Below, one piece after another: positions 59,301-64,000 of a stretch of 64,000 bases of DNA. Every line of letters starts with the position of its first letter. The first letter of the stretch is position 1. Position numbers and translations under genes: made by a program. This DNA comes from Quillaja saponaria (Eukaryota; Streptophyta; Magnoliopsida; Fabales; Quillajaceae). The stretch is taken from assembly GCA_029379385.1 (NCBI GenBank), contig CM055611.1, forward strand, positions 8,804,001 to 8,868,000. Direction: 5' to 3'. Under the pieces are notes generated by a model. It worked only from the letters and a program-made list of their open reading frames with translations. It had not been told where the DNA came from and made no database searches.

Positions 59301-62224
59301 ACGGATTGAAGTTTCACTTAGATTGTTGTAAGCAAAGGGGAGTGTTGAGATTGGTAATTGGATTTTATTTGTACAAGATTGAGCATTATAAGCTCCATCT
59401 TGAGGGAGAGTATTAGGAATATAATATTATTATATTGTGTAGTCTCACACTGTTTAGATGTTGAAGTCTATATTTTATTATTTACTATAAATAAAGCTTA
59501 TGGGTGTAGGCTTTGAGAAATCAATCAAGGCCACAATCCTTTTCTTATTCTATTTTATTTAACAATAGCCTTGATTGACTCTAGATTGTAGCTTTTAATA
59601 GCTATTTTACACTATAAATATATGTTCATTGTGTGAGGAATACTCACCCAATTCACTCACAATTCTCTTGGGTTTCTTTCTTTCTCTCTAAAGTTTTACA
59701 TGGTATCAGAGCGTTTGATCTCAACCCAAGTCCAATCTTGGAGCTGTTGCCCCTCATTGGCAGCAACCCCAACCTCAACTCTATCATTATCTCTTTTTTT
59801 CTCTAGCCATAGTTATCTATTTTCTCATTCTAGTTATTTTCTCTTAACTAGTTATTTCCTCACTCTATTCTCTATCCTTAGTTATCTATTTCATTTAATG
59901 GATAGCTCAACCCCTTTCCTCTTCTTCAAGCCTCTTTTATTATAAGATTTGATGGCTCAAAGGGTTTGACAACTCATGTGAATTATCCCGCTGTGCCTCT
60001 TTCTAGAGATGTTGCTTTTATTTTTCCAGAAAATCCCGTTGTGTCTTTCCAGCAGTGCTTCTTTTATTTTTCTGGAAAGAATATTGTTCATAAGTACTAT
60101 TCAAGGGTACCATTACTATAGCCTTTTTTTCACGCTGCATGAATGTACTAGTTGATGTTAGTCAAACGGATTGAAGTTTGAACTATTGCTCCTTATGTTG
60201 TTGTAAGTGAGAGAGAATTTTGAGATTGTCAATTGAGTTTTACTTGTAACAAGCTTGGAATATATTACCTATGTGCTGATGCTTGAGGGGAGAGTGTTGG
60301 AATAGTGAATAGTTTTCAGCATTAATTTCCTTGATTAGCTCCTTGACTATTTCCTTAATTAGCTATTTTGACTTTAAGCTTGTTAGTTTCTTGATCATAG
60401 CCTTGATTGGATCTTAGATTGTAGCTTGTAATAGTTATTTTACATTATAAATATATGTTTCTTGTGTGATGAATACTCACTTAATTCACCCACAATTCTC
60501 TTGGATTTCTTTCTGAAGTTTTACATGATATCAGAGTGTTTAATCTAAACCCAAGCACAATGTTGGGGTTGTTGCCCCCTCATTGGCAATATCCCCAACC
60601 TCAATTCTATCATTATCTCCTTTGAGGAAATAACTAGTTAAGAGAAAATAACTAGAATTAGAAAATAGATAATTATGGCTAGAGAAAAAAGGAGATAATG
60701 ATAGAATTGAGGTTGGGGATATTGCCAATGAGGGGGCATCAACCCCAAGATTGTACTTGGGTTCAGATTAAACACTCTGATATCATGTAAAACTTCAAAA
60801 AGAAATCCAAGAGAATTGTGGGTGAATTAAGTGAGTATTCCTCACATAATGAACATATAATTATAATGTAAAATAACTATTACAAGCTATAATCTAGGAA
60901 CCAATCAAAGCTATAATCAAGAAACTAACAAGCTTATAGTCAAAAGAGCTAATTCAGGAAATAGTCAAGGAGCTAACCAAGGAAATTAATGCTAAAAACT
61001 ATTCACTATTCCAACAAAAAGAATGCCCCAAAAGGTCCTTAAAGAAATACACCAAAGTGAAGCCAGAAAAACAAACTTATCCCAGTTAAGCTGTCTTGGT
61101 TATGACCACAAAGAAAGCACATCTCTAAAGACATTTAATGCCCTTATTCGCGCCAAAGTTAGTAGACATTTAATGCCCTTATTCGCGCCAAAGTTAGTAG
61201 ACCTAAAAAGTCAATGAAAAAGTTTACAGAAACAAAATAAAGGTGGATGGATATCCTTTCAGATGAAGATTTGTTCTCTAATCTCCCCGAAGAAATTCTA
61301 TTCCATTCCAACCAAAATAGTCCATAAATGACTACAGCTTTTTGTGCAATTATATCCCTAGACTCCTCCCTGAGATGAACCTTAATTGTGGCCATAGCCA
61401 ATGCCAAACTTTCAGCTGACATGTACTAATAAAAACATGAGCAGGCCCAAGTAGTTGTCTAAAATGACTAGTTGGAATAAAATTTGGACACATTAATACA
61501 CAAGCCATAACCAACTAGAAAAAATTCTCAATGAAATCAACTGAGACACTCACAATTGGGGATCAACTGTTAGCACTTTATAGTTTCTAATTGTTTATCA
61601 ATATAAATTTTGAATTAAAATATAGAGAGATTACAACCTTTGTTCTATTGACAGATAAGACAAGCCCACAACCTGTGGGTTCTGAACACTTGATCTTGTT
61701 TTCCACCCTTGATCTTAAAGGGGAGGATTACAATAAGATCCAAATGTCATTGGTTGGATTAAAATTCACATTTGCTACACTTGAAAAGGAAGAAAACCAA
61801 ATGTAAAATAGAAAAGGCATGCAGGCTATGGACCATCCACTGTATTGTGCACGGAAATACCAATTTTTAATAGATACAAGTCTCAACAACTCAATATAGA
61901 GCAAGTAAAGGATTTTCCTTTCCGCTTTTTCTTTGTTTGTGAGGGGTGAGGAGATATATTGGATTGCATCTCAGCTGAAGTGCAGCACAAAAAATATATT
62001 CTTTTTCTGATTAAGTATTAGAGTACAAGAAAATAGAATTTCCGCTCTATTACAATAATAAACAACTGAAAAGAAAAAGGATGTAAAAAGCCAACAATAC
62101 CTTGCCCTGTTTGTAGGATTTCTTTGGTTCCTGTCACTAAATGGGCCAAAAACTTAGAACGGGCAGCATCATTTGTAAACAAAGAACGTCTTACAGAAGC
62201 TAGTCGAACCAAGCACTCCAGTGC
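20245..62224 (-). CDS. XPO7: Exportin-7 (nuclear export receptor), 3' 22 exons; 5' end outside window
   Basis: Twenty-two exons on the minus strand join without frame error into 788 codons and a TAA. The product matches plant exportin-7/RANBP16-like proteins (about 1,050 aa), so roughly 260 N-terminal residues, including most of the importin-beta N-terminal (Ran-binding) part, are encoded beyond 64000. Recognisable blocks in order are [119 protein letters not shown], and the C-terminus [19 protein letters not shown]. The family consists of ARM/HEAT-like repeats and exports cargo from the nucleus with Ran-GTP. Every intron has GT-AG ends. Introns range from about 80 bp to 9.9 kb, the large ones swollen by transposons. 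The gene appears intact and is presumably expressed; cargoes in plants are not inferable here. Confidence 0.92.
21079..21117 (-). CDS. XPO7: Exportin-7 micro-exon (13 codons)
   Basis: 13 codons, [13 protein letters not shown], with acceptor ctgcag and donor gtttgt. It fits exactly between the flanking exons in phase 0. Confidence 0.87.
22135..22233 (-). CDS. XPO7: Exportin-7 exon
   Basis: 33 codons, [20 protein letters not shown] to LILINEQ; acceptor gcaaag, donor gtaata. Confidence 0.92.
22234..24553 (-). other. Exportin-7 intron, nothing recognised
   Basis: About 2.3 kb of unique-looking DNA. Short open frames (near 23097-23405 and 24058-24372 on the minus strand) match no family I know and carry no supporting context. 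Confidence 0.5.
24554..24682 (-). CDS. XPO7: Exportin-7 exon
   Basis: 43 codons, [20 protein letters not shown] to ECPNLFPE; acceptor tctcag, donor gtaaga. Confidence 0.93.
24881..25027 (-). CDS. XPO7: Exportin-7 exon
   Basis: 49 codons, [20 protein letters not shown] to LDTNISSQ; acceptor ttgcag, donor gtatgt. Confidence 0.93.
25382..26332 (+). mobile_element. Miniature, internally deleted Copia element
   Basis: Two copies of a ~190-260 bp LTR beginning TGTAAAGTC (25382-25567 and 26072-26332) flank a short inside. A primer-site-like TATCAGAGC lies at 25572. The only coding part left is the last ~85 residues of RNase H ('[20 protein letters not shown]', '[19 protein letters not shown]'), followed by a purine tract 'ttgatggtggg' at the 3' LTR border. 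The 3' LTR has an internal duplication of 'tcagcatctctagtcaatt' and its flank. No clear target duplication. Confidence 0.75.
26333..27601. other. Exportin-7 intron, nothing recognised
   Basis: Noncoding between the two Copia insertions. Short frames at 27258-27533 overlap on both strands and fit no family I recognise. Confidence 0.45.
27607..27720 (+). repeat. 5' LTR, Copia copy 1
   Basis: 114 bp starting TGTTGGTGTATATAC, with 'tttaggagtatatatatagg' as a likely TATA region. It is nearly identical to 33665-33779. Confidence 0.9.
28590..29860 (+). pseudogene. Copia copy 1: protease tail, pre-integrase and integrase remnants
   Basis: Frames broken by stops and shifts read '[18 protein letters not shown]' and '[17 protein letters not shown]' (end of protease and pre-integrase), then the integrase core with '[20 protein letters not shown]' and '[17 protein letters not shown]', where the usual 'SDNG' has become 'SNNG'. 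Around 29457 the frame shifts. Confidence 0.8.
30143..30935. mobile_element. Non-autonomous Mutator-like element (793 bp)
   Basis: It is flanked by an exact 9-bp duplication gttacaacc (30134-30142 and 30936-30944). The related Copia copy 2 has an uninterrupted sequence at the same place (36556). The ends form imperfect inverted repeats: 'gaagcaccgatacggatac' on the left against 'gaagcaccaatacgtgaata' from the right. A 9-bp duplication points to the Mutator superfamily. There is no transposase inside. Recurrent 'gtatc/gatac' words mark both ends. Confidence 0.8.
31211..32250 (+). pseudogene. Copia copy 1 reverse transcriptase
   Basis: It reads '[20 protein letters not shown]', '[12 protein letters not shown]', '[19 protein letters not shown]', '[16 protein letters not shown]' and the catalytic YVDD box at about 31791-31802. 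Stops occur at 31347 (TAG where W is expected), at 31518 (also at a W) and at about 31768. Confidence 0.88.
32259..33169. mobile_element. Non-autonomous hAT-like element (911 bp)
   Basis: It interrupts the Copia RT/RNase H junction. The flanks show an 8-bp duplication catggaag / cacggaag (32251-32258, 33170-33177; 7 of 8). Ends are inverted: 'tagtgttatcaaaggc' on the left against 'cagtgttattaaaggc' from the right. Both ends are full of 'aggcgc' words. There is no coding capacity. Family assignment rests on the 8-bp duplication. Confidence 0.8.
33180..33657 (+). pseudogene. Copia copy 1 RNase H
   Basis: An open stretch from about 33208 reads '[20 protein letters not shown]', '[20 protein letters not shown]', '[20 protein letters not shown]' and '[13 protein letters not shown]', the Copia RNase H C-terminus. 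A purine tract 'cttgagggggag' follows just before the 3' LTR. Confidence 0.88.
33665..33779 (+). repeat. 3' LTR, Copia copy 1
   Basis: 115 bp starting TGTTGGTATATATAC and ending CTCAATT, next to the GTAGG target duplication. It differs from the 5' LTR at only a few bases. Confidence 0.9.
34733..34863 (-). CDS. XPO7: Exportin-7 exon
   Basis: Completes a split alanine, then [20 protein letters not shown] to DILAYRK; acceptor tgacag, donor gtatgc. A 9.7-kb intron with Copia copy 1 follows. Confidence 0.93.
35466..35979. mobile_element. Truncated copy of the 775-bp hAT-like family, with triplication
   Basis: Its right part (35700-35979) matches 42700-42990 and ends in the same '...ttttagttccttg'. 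The left terminus is missing. A ~65-70 bp unit containing 'cagaccatatatatgtt' occurs three times in a row (from 35466, 35535 and ~35605); the full element at 42216 has one. Confidence 0.65.
36509..38369 (+). pseudogene. Copia copy 2 reverse transcriptase / RNase H
   Basis: It reads '[20 protein letters not shown]', '[12 protein letters not shown]', '[20 protein letters not shown]', an intact YVDD box near 37420-37431, then RNase H '[14 protein letters not shown]' and '[13 protein letters not shown]'. There are more than ten stops or shifts, among them TGA at 36975 at the same tryptophan lost in copy 1. Confidence 0.85.
38378..38498 (+). repeat. 3' LTR, Copia copy 2
   Basis: 121 bp, TGTTGGATGTAAATAT to AATCCAACT, with a TATA-like 'gtttatatatatc'. 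It matches the 5' LTR at 36191-36303. Confidence 0.88.
39165..39384 (-). CDS. XPO7: Exportin-7 exon
   Basis: 73 codons plus one base, the longest exon in the window: [20 protein letters not shown] to SLTILSR; acceptor ttgcag, donor gtaaaa. A 4.3-kb intron with Copia copy 2 follows. Confidence 0.93.
40543..40636 (-). CDS. XPO7: Exportin-7 exon
   Basis: Completes a split serine, then [20 protein letters not shown] to WTDTPE; acceptor tttcag, donor gtagtg. Confidence 0.92.
40721..40833 (-). CDS. XPO7: Exportin-7 exon
   Basis: 37 codons plus two bases, [20 protein letters not shown] to GIAMATN; acceptor ttttag, donor gtaaat. Confidence 0.93.
41700..42215 (+). mobile_element. L1 LINE, left part (5' truncated)
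   Basis: It reads '[11 protein letters not shown]', '[20 protein letters not shown]', then '[19 protein letters not shown]' and '[19 protein letters not shown]', the region after the reverse transcriptase in plant L1 polyproteins. Several stops. The reading continues at 42991 beyond an inserted element. Confidence 0.75.
42216..42990. mobile_element. Non-autonomous hAT-like element (775 bp) inside the LINE
   Basis: It splits the LINE frame between 'PWRAR' and 'PSKVAFFIW'. Inverted ends: 'caaggtttaaaaattcg' on the left against 'caaggtactaaaattcg' from the right. The flanks gctaggag (42208-42215) and gctagaga (42991-42998) look like a worn 8-bp duplication (6 of 8). The left third is rich in 'gaaac(g)' words, e.g. 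'tttccacacgaaac'. A truncated relative is at 35466-35979. Confidence 0.75.
42991..43590 (+). mobile_element. L1 LINE, right part with 3' end
   Basis: It continues with '[17 protein letters not shown]' and the zinc-binding segment '[20 protein letters not shown]' / '[11 protein letters not shown]'. It ends in a T-rich 3' region and 'tatcaaaaaaataatag', a likely A-rich tail. This is the fullest version of the pieces scattered through 1-19440. Confidence 0.78.
43591..44727 (-). other. Exportin-7 intron DNA with a block shared with the NAC array
   Basis: Mostly unrecognised. Positions 44338-44408 ('aaatgactgttactctta' to 'aactaga') match 296-366 and 19359-19429 in the left array. Confidence 0.6.
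44728..44862 (-). CDS. XPO7: Exportin-7 exon
   Basis: 45 codons, [20 protein letters not shown] to SSMDPLLQ; acceptor ctcag, donor gtaatc. A 3.9-kb intron with an L1 element follows. Confidence 0.93.
44974..45037 (-). CDS. XPO7: Exportin-7 exon
   Basis: Completes a split glycine, then [20 protein letters not shown] and T; acceptor tcccag, donor gtagtt. Confidence 0.92.
45158..45210 (-). CDS. XPO7: Exportin-7 exon
   Basis: 17 codons plus two bases, [17 protein letters not shown]; acceptor tgtcag, donor gttagt. Confidence 0.93.
45295..45399 (-). CDS. XPO7: Exportin-7 exon
   Basis: 35 codons, [20 protein letters not shown] to NLKCYTQ; acceptor ttgcag, donor gtgcgt. Confidence 0.94.
45478..45582 (-). 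CDS. XPO7: Exportin-7 exon
   Basis: 35 codons, [20 protein letters not shown] to DQAMHSSK; acceptor tatcag, donor gtaaat. Confidence 0.94.
45766..45866. repeat. Purine (GAGAGGGA)n microsatellite
   Basis: About 100 bp of interrupted 'gagagagggagg' units in an exportin-7 intron, purine on the plus strand. Confidence 0.9.
46021..46126 (+). mobile_element. Solo LTR
   Basis: 106 bp from TGTTGACTGTATAAGG to AATAAACAACA, bounded by an exact 5-bp duplication GGGTC (46016-46020, 46127-46131). A TATA-like 'gagtatatattc' lies inside. No internal retroelement sequence is left, which is the mark of LTR-LTR recombination. Confidence 0.85.
46131..46348. mobile_element. Possible MITE next to the solo LTR
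   Basis: Ends look inverted: 'attggggagtttggag' on the left against 'attggggtgatttggag' from the right. The middle is A/G-rich on the left and T/C-rich on the right. No convincing target duplication, partly because the solo LTR sits at the left edge. Confidence 0.35.
46626..46713 (-). CDS. XPO7: Exportin-7 exon
   Basis: Completes a split serine, then [20 protein letters not shown] to GIHSQ; acceptor acgcag, donor gtatgc. Confidence 0.93.
46844..46962 (-). CDS. XPO7: Exportin-7 exon
   Basis: 39 codons plus two bases, [20 protein letters not shown] to KMKQCVGC; acceptor ttctag, donor gtaaaa. Confidence 0.92.
47109..47168 (-). CDS. XPO7: Exportin-7 exon
   Basis: 20 codons, [20 protein letters not shown]; acceptor gtgcag, donor gtatgg. 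The phase-0 donor after ATA is chosen because the next exon starts in phase 0. Confidence 0.88.
47283..47378 (-). CDS. XPO7: Exportin-7 exon
   Basis: 32 codons, [20 protein letters not shown] to YLCRFQ; acceptor ttgcag, donor gtgcaa. Confidence 0.93.
47470..47622 (-). CDS. XPO7: Exportin-7 exon
   Basis: 51 codons, [20 protein letters not shown] to SRFNSVQ; acceptor ttgttag, donor gtattc. Confidence 0.93.
47894..47980 (-). CDS. XPO7: Exportin-7 exon
   Basis: 29 codons, [20 protein letters not shown] to SLQSWQ; acceptor ttgcag, donor gttgac. Confidence 0.92.
48540..49130 (+). mobile_element. Second L1 LINE fragment (zinc-binding region and 3' end)
   Basis: In a broken frame it reads '[20 protein letters not shown]', 'KRKGKILW' and 'VLLWLI', followed by 'LEPNSRI', the 'W-x-R-N-R-I-F' part typical of plant L1 C-termini. 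It differs from the LINE at 41700-43590. Confidence 0.55.
49500..49680 (-). mobile_element. Probable 3' end of a Copia element (minus strand)
   Basis: Reading on the minus strand, 'gctcagagggggag' (polypurine tract) is followed by 'tgttagagtacatgttgag', an LTR-like start with 'taaataaagttt' further on. The other end and a target duplication were not found. Confidence 0.4.
50082..50154 (+). pseudogene. Plastid trnT-UGU copy with altered anticodon loop
   Basis: 73 nt, as in the plastid gene, with arms recognisable: 'gcctgctta' start, 'ggttcaattttgat' T-arm and 'agcagact' end. The anticodon loop reads TTACAAA instead of TTTGTAA, i.e. its exact reverse complement, giving ACA in the anticodon place. 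Several stem pairs are also lost (TCACA against TGCGA). It is not expected to be an active nuclear tRNA. Confidence 0.8.
50499..50573 (+). pseudogene. 5' fragment of plastid rps4
   Basis: From ATG at 50499 it reads MSC, a stop (TAA where Y is expected), then [18 protein letters not shown], the conserved start of plastid ribosomal protein S4. It breaks off after ~25 codons, where ycf2 sequence begins. Confidence 0.8.
50590..50810 (+). pseudogene. Plastid ycf2 fragment, left of the hAT insertion
   Basis: It reads in broken frame '[11 protein letters not shown]', '[11 protein letters not shown]' and similar, matching plastid ycf2. It continues after the inserted transposon at 54877. Confidence 0.8.
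50811..54876 (+). mobile_element. hAT transposon (4.07 kb, Ac-like type, decayed)
   Basis: An exact 8-bp duplication TTCACACT flanks it (50803-50810 and 54877-54884), and the ycf2 reading resumes across it. Ends are inverted: 'caatgttgtcaagatcg' on the left against 'caaggttgtcaagatcg' from the right. Subterminal 'gatcgtacgatc / cgatctta' words crowd both ends, as is usual for transposase binding in hAT elements. The transposase gene inside is described separately. Confidence 0.92.
52005..54438 (+). pseudogene. hAT transposase gene, frame-shifted
   Basis: Parts in order: a BED zinc finger (52005-52391; '[20 protein letters not shown]', CX2C with a later H and C); a DUF659-type catalytic part (52413-53375; '[20 protein letters not shown]', '[20 protein letters not shown]', '[18 protein letters not shown]'); a third exon 53502-53897 with the hAT C-terminal dimerisation motif ('[14 protein letters not shown]', '[13 protein letters not shown]'); then a GT-AG intron (53898-53986) and an exon from 53987. 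It ends with a strongly acidic Asp/Glu tail (54230-54438). Damage: stop/shift at ~52389-52410, a stop at 53373 and a shift near 54190. An autonomous copy is therefore not encoded here. Confidence 0.88.
54885..55570 (+). pseudogene. Plastid ycf2 fragment, right of the hAT insertion
   Basis: It reads '[20 protein letters not shown]' (about 55118-55177), then 'ESPLTSTHL', '[18 protein letters not shown]' and '[12 protein letters not shown]', all matching plastid ycf2 with scattered stops. The match ends near 55570, the right border of the plastid insert. Confidence 0.85.
55571..57445. other. Exportin-7 intron, nothing recognised
   Basis: AT-rich noncoding DNA. No element ends or coding frame could be supported. 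Confidence 0.45.
57446..57513 (-). CDS. XPO7: Exportin-7 exon
   Basis: Completes a split glycine, then [20 protein letters not shown]; acceptor atcag, donor gtaac. It lies between a 4.6-kb and a 9.5-kb intron. Confidence 0.92.
57830..58115. repeat. Direct repeat pair, possibly from a small LTR element
   Basis: About 80 bp containing 'ctcccacatt-ctaaggctag' and 'cttcacaatccttataagta' occurs at ~57830-57912 and again at ~58030-58112. Such stretches are common in small plant LTR elements, but ends were not found. Confidence 0.5.
58310..58440 (-). other. Possible LINE 3' tail (minus strand)
   Basis: On the minus strand it reads '...tctcaataaaatcttctttt' and then an A-rich run, similar to the ends of plant L1 elements. 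No coding part is present. Confidence 0.3.
58449..60525 (+). mobile_element. Small non-coding LTR retrotransposon A
   Basis: The 5' LTR runs from 58449 to 59700 and is itself interrupted by element B (58555-59564); without B it is ~237 bp. The primer site TGGTATCAGAGC lies at 59701, a ~590-bp inside follows without any polyprotein, and the 3' LTR is 60295-60525 after the purine tract 'ttgaggggagag'. It fits a TRIM-like element that relies on proteins from elsewhere. Confidence 0.8.
58555..59564 (+). mobile_element. Miniature LTR element B nested in LTR A (TRIM-like)
   Basis: Two 154-bp LTRs (58555-58708 and 59411-59564) flank a ~700-bp inside. An exact target duplication ATAGC lies at 58550-58554 and 59565-59569. 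A primer site TGGTATCAGAGC is at 58709 and a purine tract 'ttgagggagag' precedes the 3' LTR. Both LTRs begin TATTAGG rather than TG. The inside shares text with element A ('aaacggattgaagttt', 'ggaaaatcccgttgt'), so the two are distantly related. No protein is coded. Confidence 0.88.
60295..61016. repeat. Long inverted repeat (326-bp arms, 70-bp loop) of LTR A
   Basis: Left arm 60295-60620 (3' LTR of A plus ~95 bp of its inside) pairs with 60691-61016 (a minus-strand LTR and the same inside). The arms have equal length and about 20 mismatches by eye. The structure lies in an exportin-7 intron and would be transcribed with it. Confidence 0.9.
61131..61200. repeat. Exact 35-bp tandem duplication
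   Basis: The unit 'acatttaatgcccttattcg...' occurs at 61131-61165 and 61166-61200 without a difference. Confidence 0.95.
61201..62100 (-). other. Exportin-7 intron
   Basis: A short minus-strand frame at 61159-61422 ('[16 protein letters not shown]') faintly recalls L1 C-terminal sequence. The rest shows nothing I can support. Confidence 0.3.
62101..62224 (-). CDS. XPO7: Exportin-7 exon (first in window)
   Basis: 41 codons plus one base: [16 protein letters not shown] to [11 protein letters not shown]. Acceptor ttctag, donor gtattg, phase 1 into the next exon. Confidence 0.92.
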
Positions 62225-63368
62225 CTAGAAAGAAAAGAAAAATTAAGGAAACCTAAGATAGAGGTCACAAAGTAGCGAACTCATGAAGCATCAACCAGAA
62301 AAGTTCAATACTCAAATTAAACATTGAAAAGTTACAAAGAAAGACTTTAGAAAAGAAATGCCAGCATCAATTGACAAAGAATACAACATACTAGCATATG
62401 ATGATAATGTACAAGGAAATAGAAAATTGTCAGACAAGGGAATCATCAAGGAAACCACTTTTTTTACTTGTTTGATTCTCATATGATAACCTATTTTACA
62501 GCACAATTAAACTATAACTTATTCTCATACAATATACCCTTTCAGGGAATGAAGAACATGGTGGTGAGCAAGTGTTCTATGTCTAAATGAAGTGGTGGCT
62601 CATAATCTTCTTCATTGAATTAAAGCAAGAAAACTGAGGTTATTTGTGTTTCTTTGATAATACTTCAGCTACTATACCACTGTATATTTTCGACCTCGTG
62701 GATTTTTCAAATGGCCTGCCAGCTCGTTTGATTGGACAATTTTTTGGAAAAAGCAATAACCAACTTGTTGAGATAAGAAACAGATGAAACAAATGCCATA
62801 TTACGGAACATTCCATCCATTTTTACTTCTCTAGGACAAATTCTGGATTTTTCAGATTTCAGACTTTAGAAATTCATTATATTTTTGTTTGTTAACCGTT
62901 AGGAGGTGTAGTACTTTGTCTCCTTTTTGTCTAAGTAGATTATACCCCATACAGGTACCTCTTTTAGCATATAATTGTTTTCCAAAAGAATTTAAAGTAA
63001 ACCACAATCATTTGGGTCTCCATATAAATCTCGTTTGTGTAGAAGATTATGTTCTCACTAAATTCATCCTATGAGGAGAATGGGGGTTCTTTTTTCAGTT
63101 CAAATAAAACAAAAATCAAAAAGAAAATTATGATAAACTAATGATAAAGAAAACAATCAACAAGTGTGATGAAGTAATAGAGAAGCAAAAAACTTGTTTG
63201 TTTCTGTACTATGACCCTATGTTATGTTGAAAATGCAATTTTTCAAAACGGAAGACTAGTAATGAGTTATAAAATAATAGCCTTGCTAAACTTAAGTACG
63301 AGATCTGCAAGCACCAAATCTTTTTAATTCTACAGCTACTTTCTCTATGGTAATAATTTTGTTAAAAG
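62225..63368 (-). other. Upstream exportin-7 intron, nothing recognised
   Basis: I searched the minus strand for the expected preceding exon and did not find it; it must lie beyond 64000 or is too diverged for me to see. Confidence 0.45.
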
Positions 63369-63470
63369 CAATGTTTTGAAACCCAACCAAGAGGTTGACC
63401 CAAACAAGTGCCCAAGTCCCGAGTCACAGGATCAACCCATACTAAAAAATAAATTTATTTTTAATAGAAA

Positions 63471-63510
<40 letters not shown>

Positions 63511-63744
63511 CATAAAATAATTTTATGTCAAATAAGACATAAAAAAACAATAAATAAGAAAAGTATAAGTGAAAACTAAAAGGAAAATAAAATAATTCTA
63601 TTACTAGCTTCTTTTATTTAATTTTTTCTTTTTGTTTTTCTTTTTTATATTTTTTTAAATCCAGGCCGGGTCATGAAAATATGCCTAGGTAATCCAACCC
63701 GGGATAAAACCAAGTTCACGGTCCAACCGGTTTTCAAAACATTG
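63369..63744. mobile_element. hAT-type MITE (376 bp)
   Basis: An exact 8-bp duplication GTTAAAAG flanks it (63361-63368, 63745-63752). Ends are inverted: 'caatgttttgaaacccaacc' on the left against 'caatgttttgaaaaccggtt' from the right. Inside is a (TA)n run at 63478-63504. It codes for nothing. Confidence 0.88.
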
Positions 63745-64000
63745 GTTAAAAGATGCCTAGCGGTCTTAGTATGTAAACAAGAATCTTTAGTAAAACAAGT
63801 GGCTTGTCAGTGAATTTCAAGGACAGTTTGAATGCTGCTAATGTATTTTTTAAAGAAAAAAAAAATGCTTTTAACAGAAAAAGGGTATTATTCGATAAAG
63901 ATGAGAGTACAATGAAGAGAACAAGAAATCCTAATAAAATAATAATAATAATAATGGTTAAAAAAAAAAAAAAAAGAAGAAAAGCAAAATAAGTTCTTCA

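Overview
This is a window of a plant nuclear genome, almost certainly a eudicot and quite possibly a woody one. The evidence is AT-rich DNA with many GT-AG introns, a plant-type NAC transcription factor gene, plant-lineage Copia, chromovirus, L1 and hAT elements, and a nuclear copy of plastid DNA. The species cannot be named from the sequence alone. No operons, CRISPR arrays or bacterial features are present.

The backbone is one very large minus-strand gene. Twenty-two exons between 62224 and 20245 join into a single frame of 788 codons plus a TAA stop, matching the C-terminal three quarters of plant exportin-7 (XPO7/RANBP16-like nuclear export receptor). The N-terminal exons lie beyond the right edge. 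All 22 exons keep clean splice signals and open frames although the introns are full of transposons. The introns hold two related Copia elements (27607-33779 and 36191-38498), the first carrying two nested DNA transposons; an L1 LINE split by a 775-bp hAT-like element (41700-43590); a second LINE piece (48540-49130); a solo LTR (46021-46126); a mosaic plastid insertion of trnT-UGU, rps4 and ycf2 sequence that was later split by a 4.07-kb hAT transposon (50075-55570); a cluster of LTRs with a nested miniature retrotransposon and a 326-bp-arm hairpin (58449-61016); and a 376-bp MITE (63369-63744).

The left third (1-20240) is a degenerate array of segmental copies. One intact two-exon NAC gene (17566-18954, 267 aa) lies next to the true 3' end of the exportin-7 gene. 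Partial copies of the same neighbourhood (NAC intron/exon 2, an L1 fragment, exportin-7 3' end) occur at 1-1970, 3335-4860 and 14250-14860. The array is broken up by a fragment of an adenine DNA glycosylase (MutY-type) gene, chromovirus remnants and an internally deleted Copia element (6722-13032).

Only the NAC gene and the exportin-7 gene look functional. I found no new gene system. The most unusual items are the plastid insertion carrying both a flipped tRNA anticodon loop and an 8-bp-flanked hAT, the long intronic hairpin, and the NAC/exportin duplication array whose spacer contains sequence from inside an exportin-7 intron.
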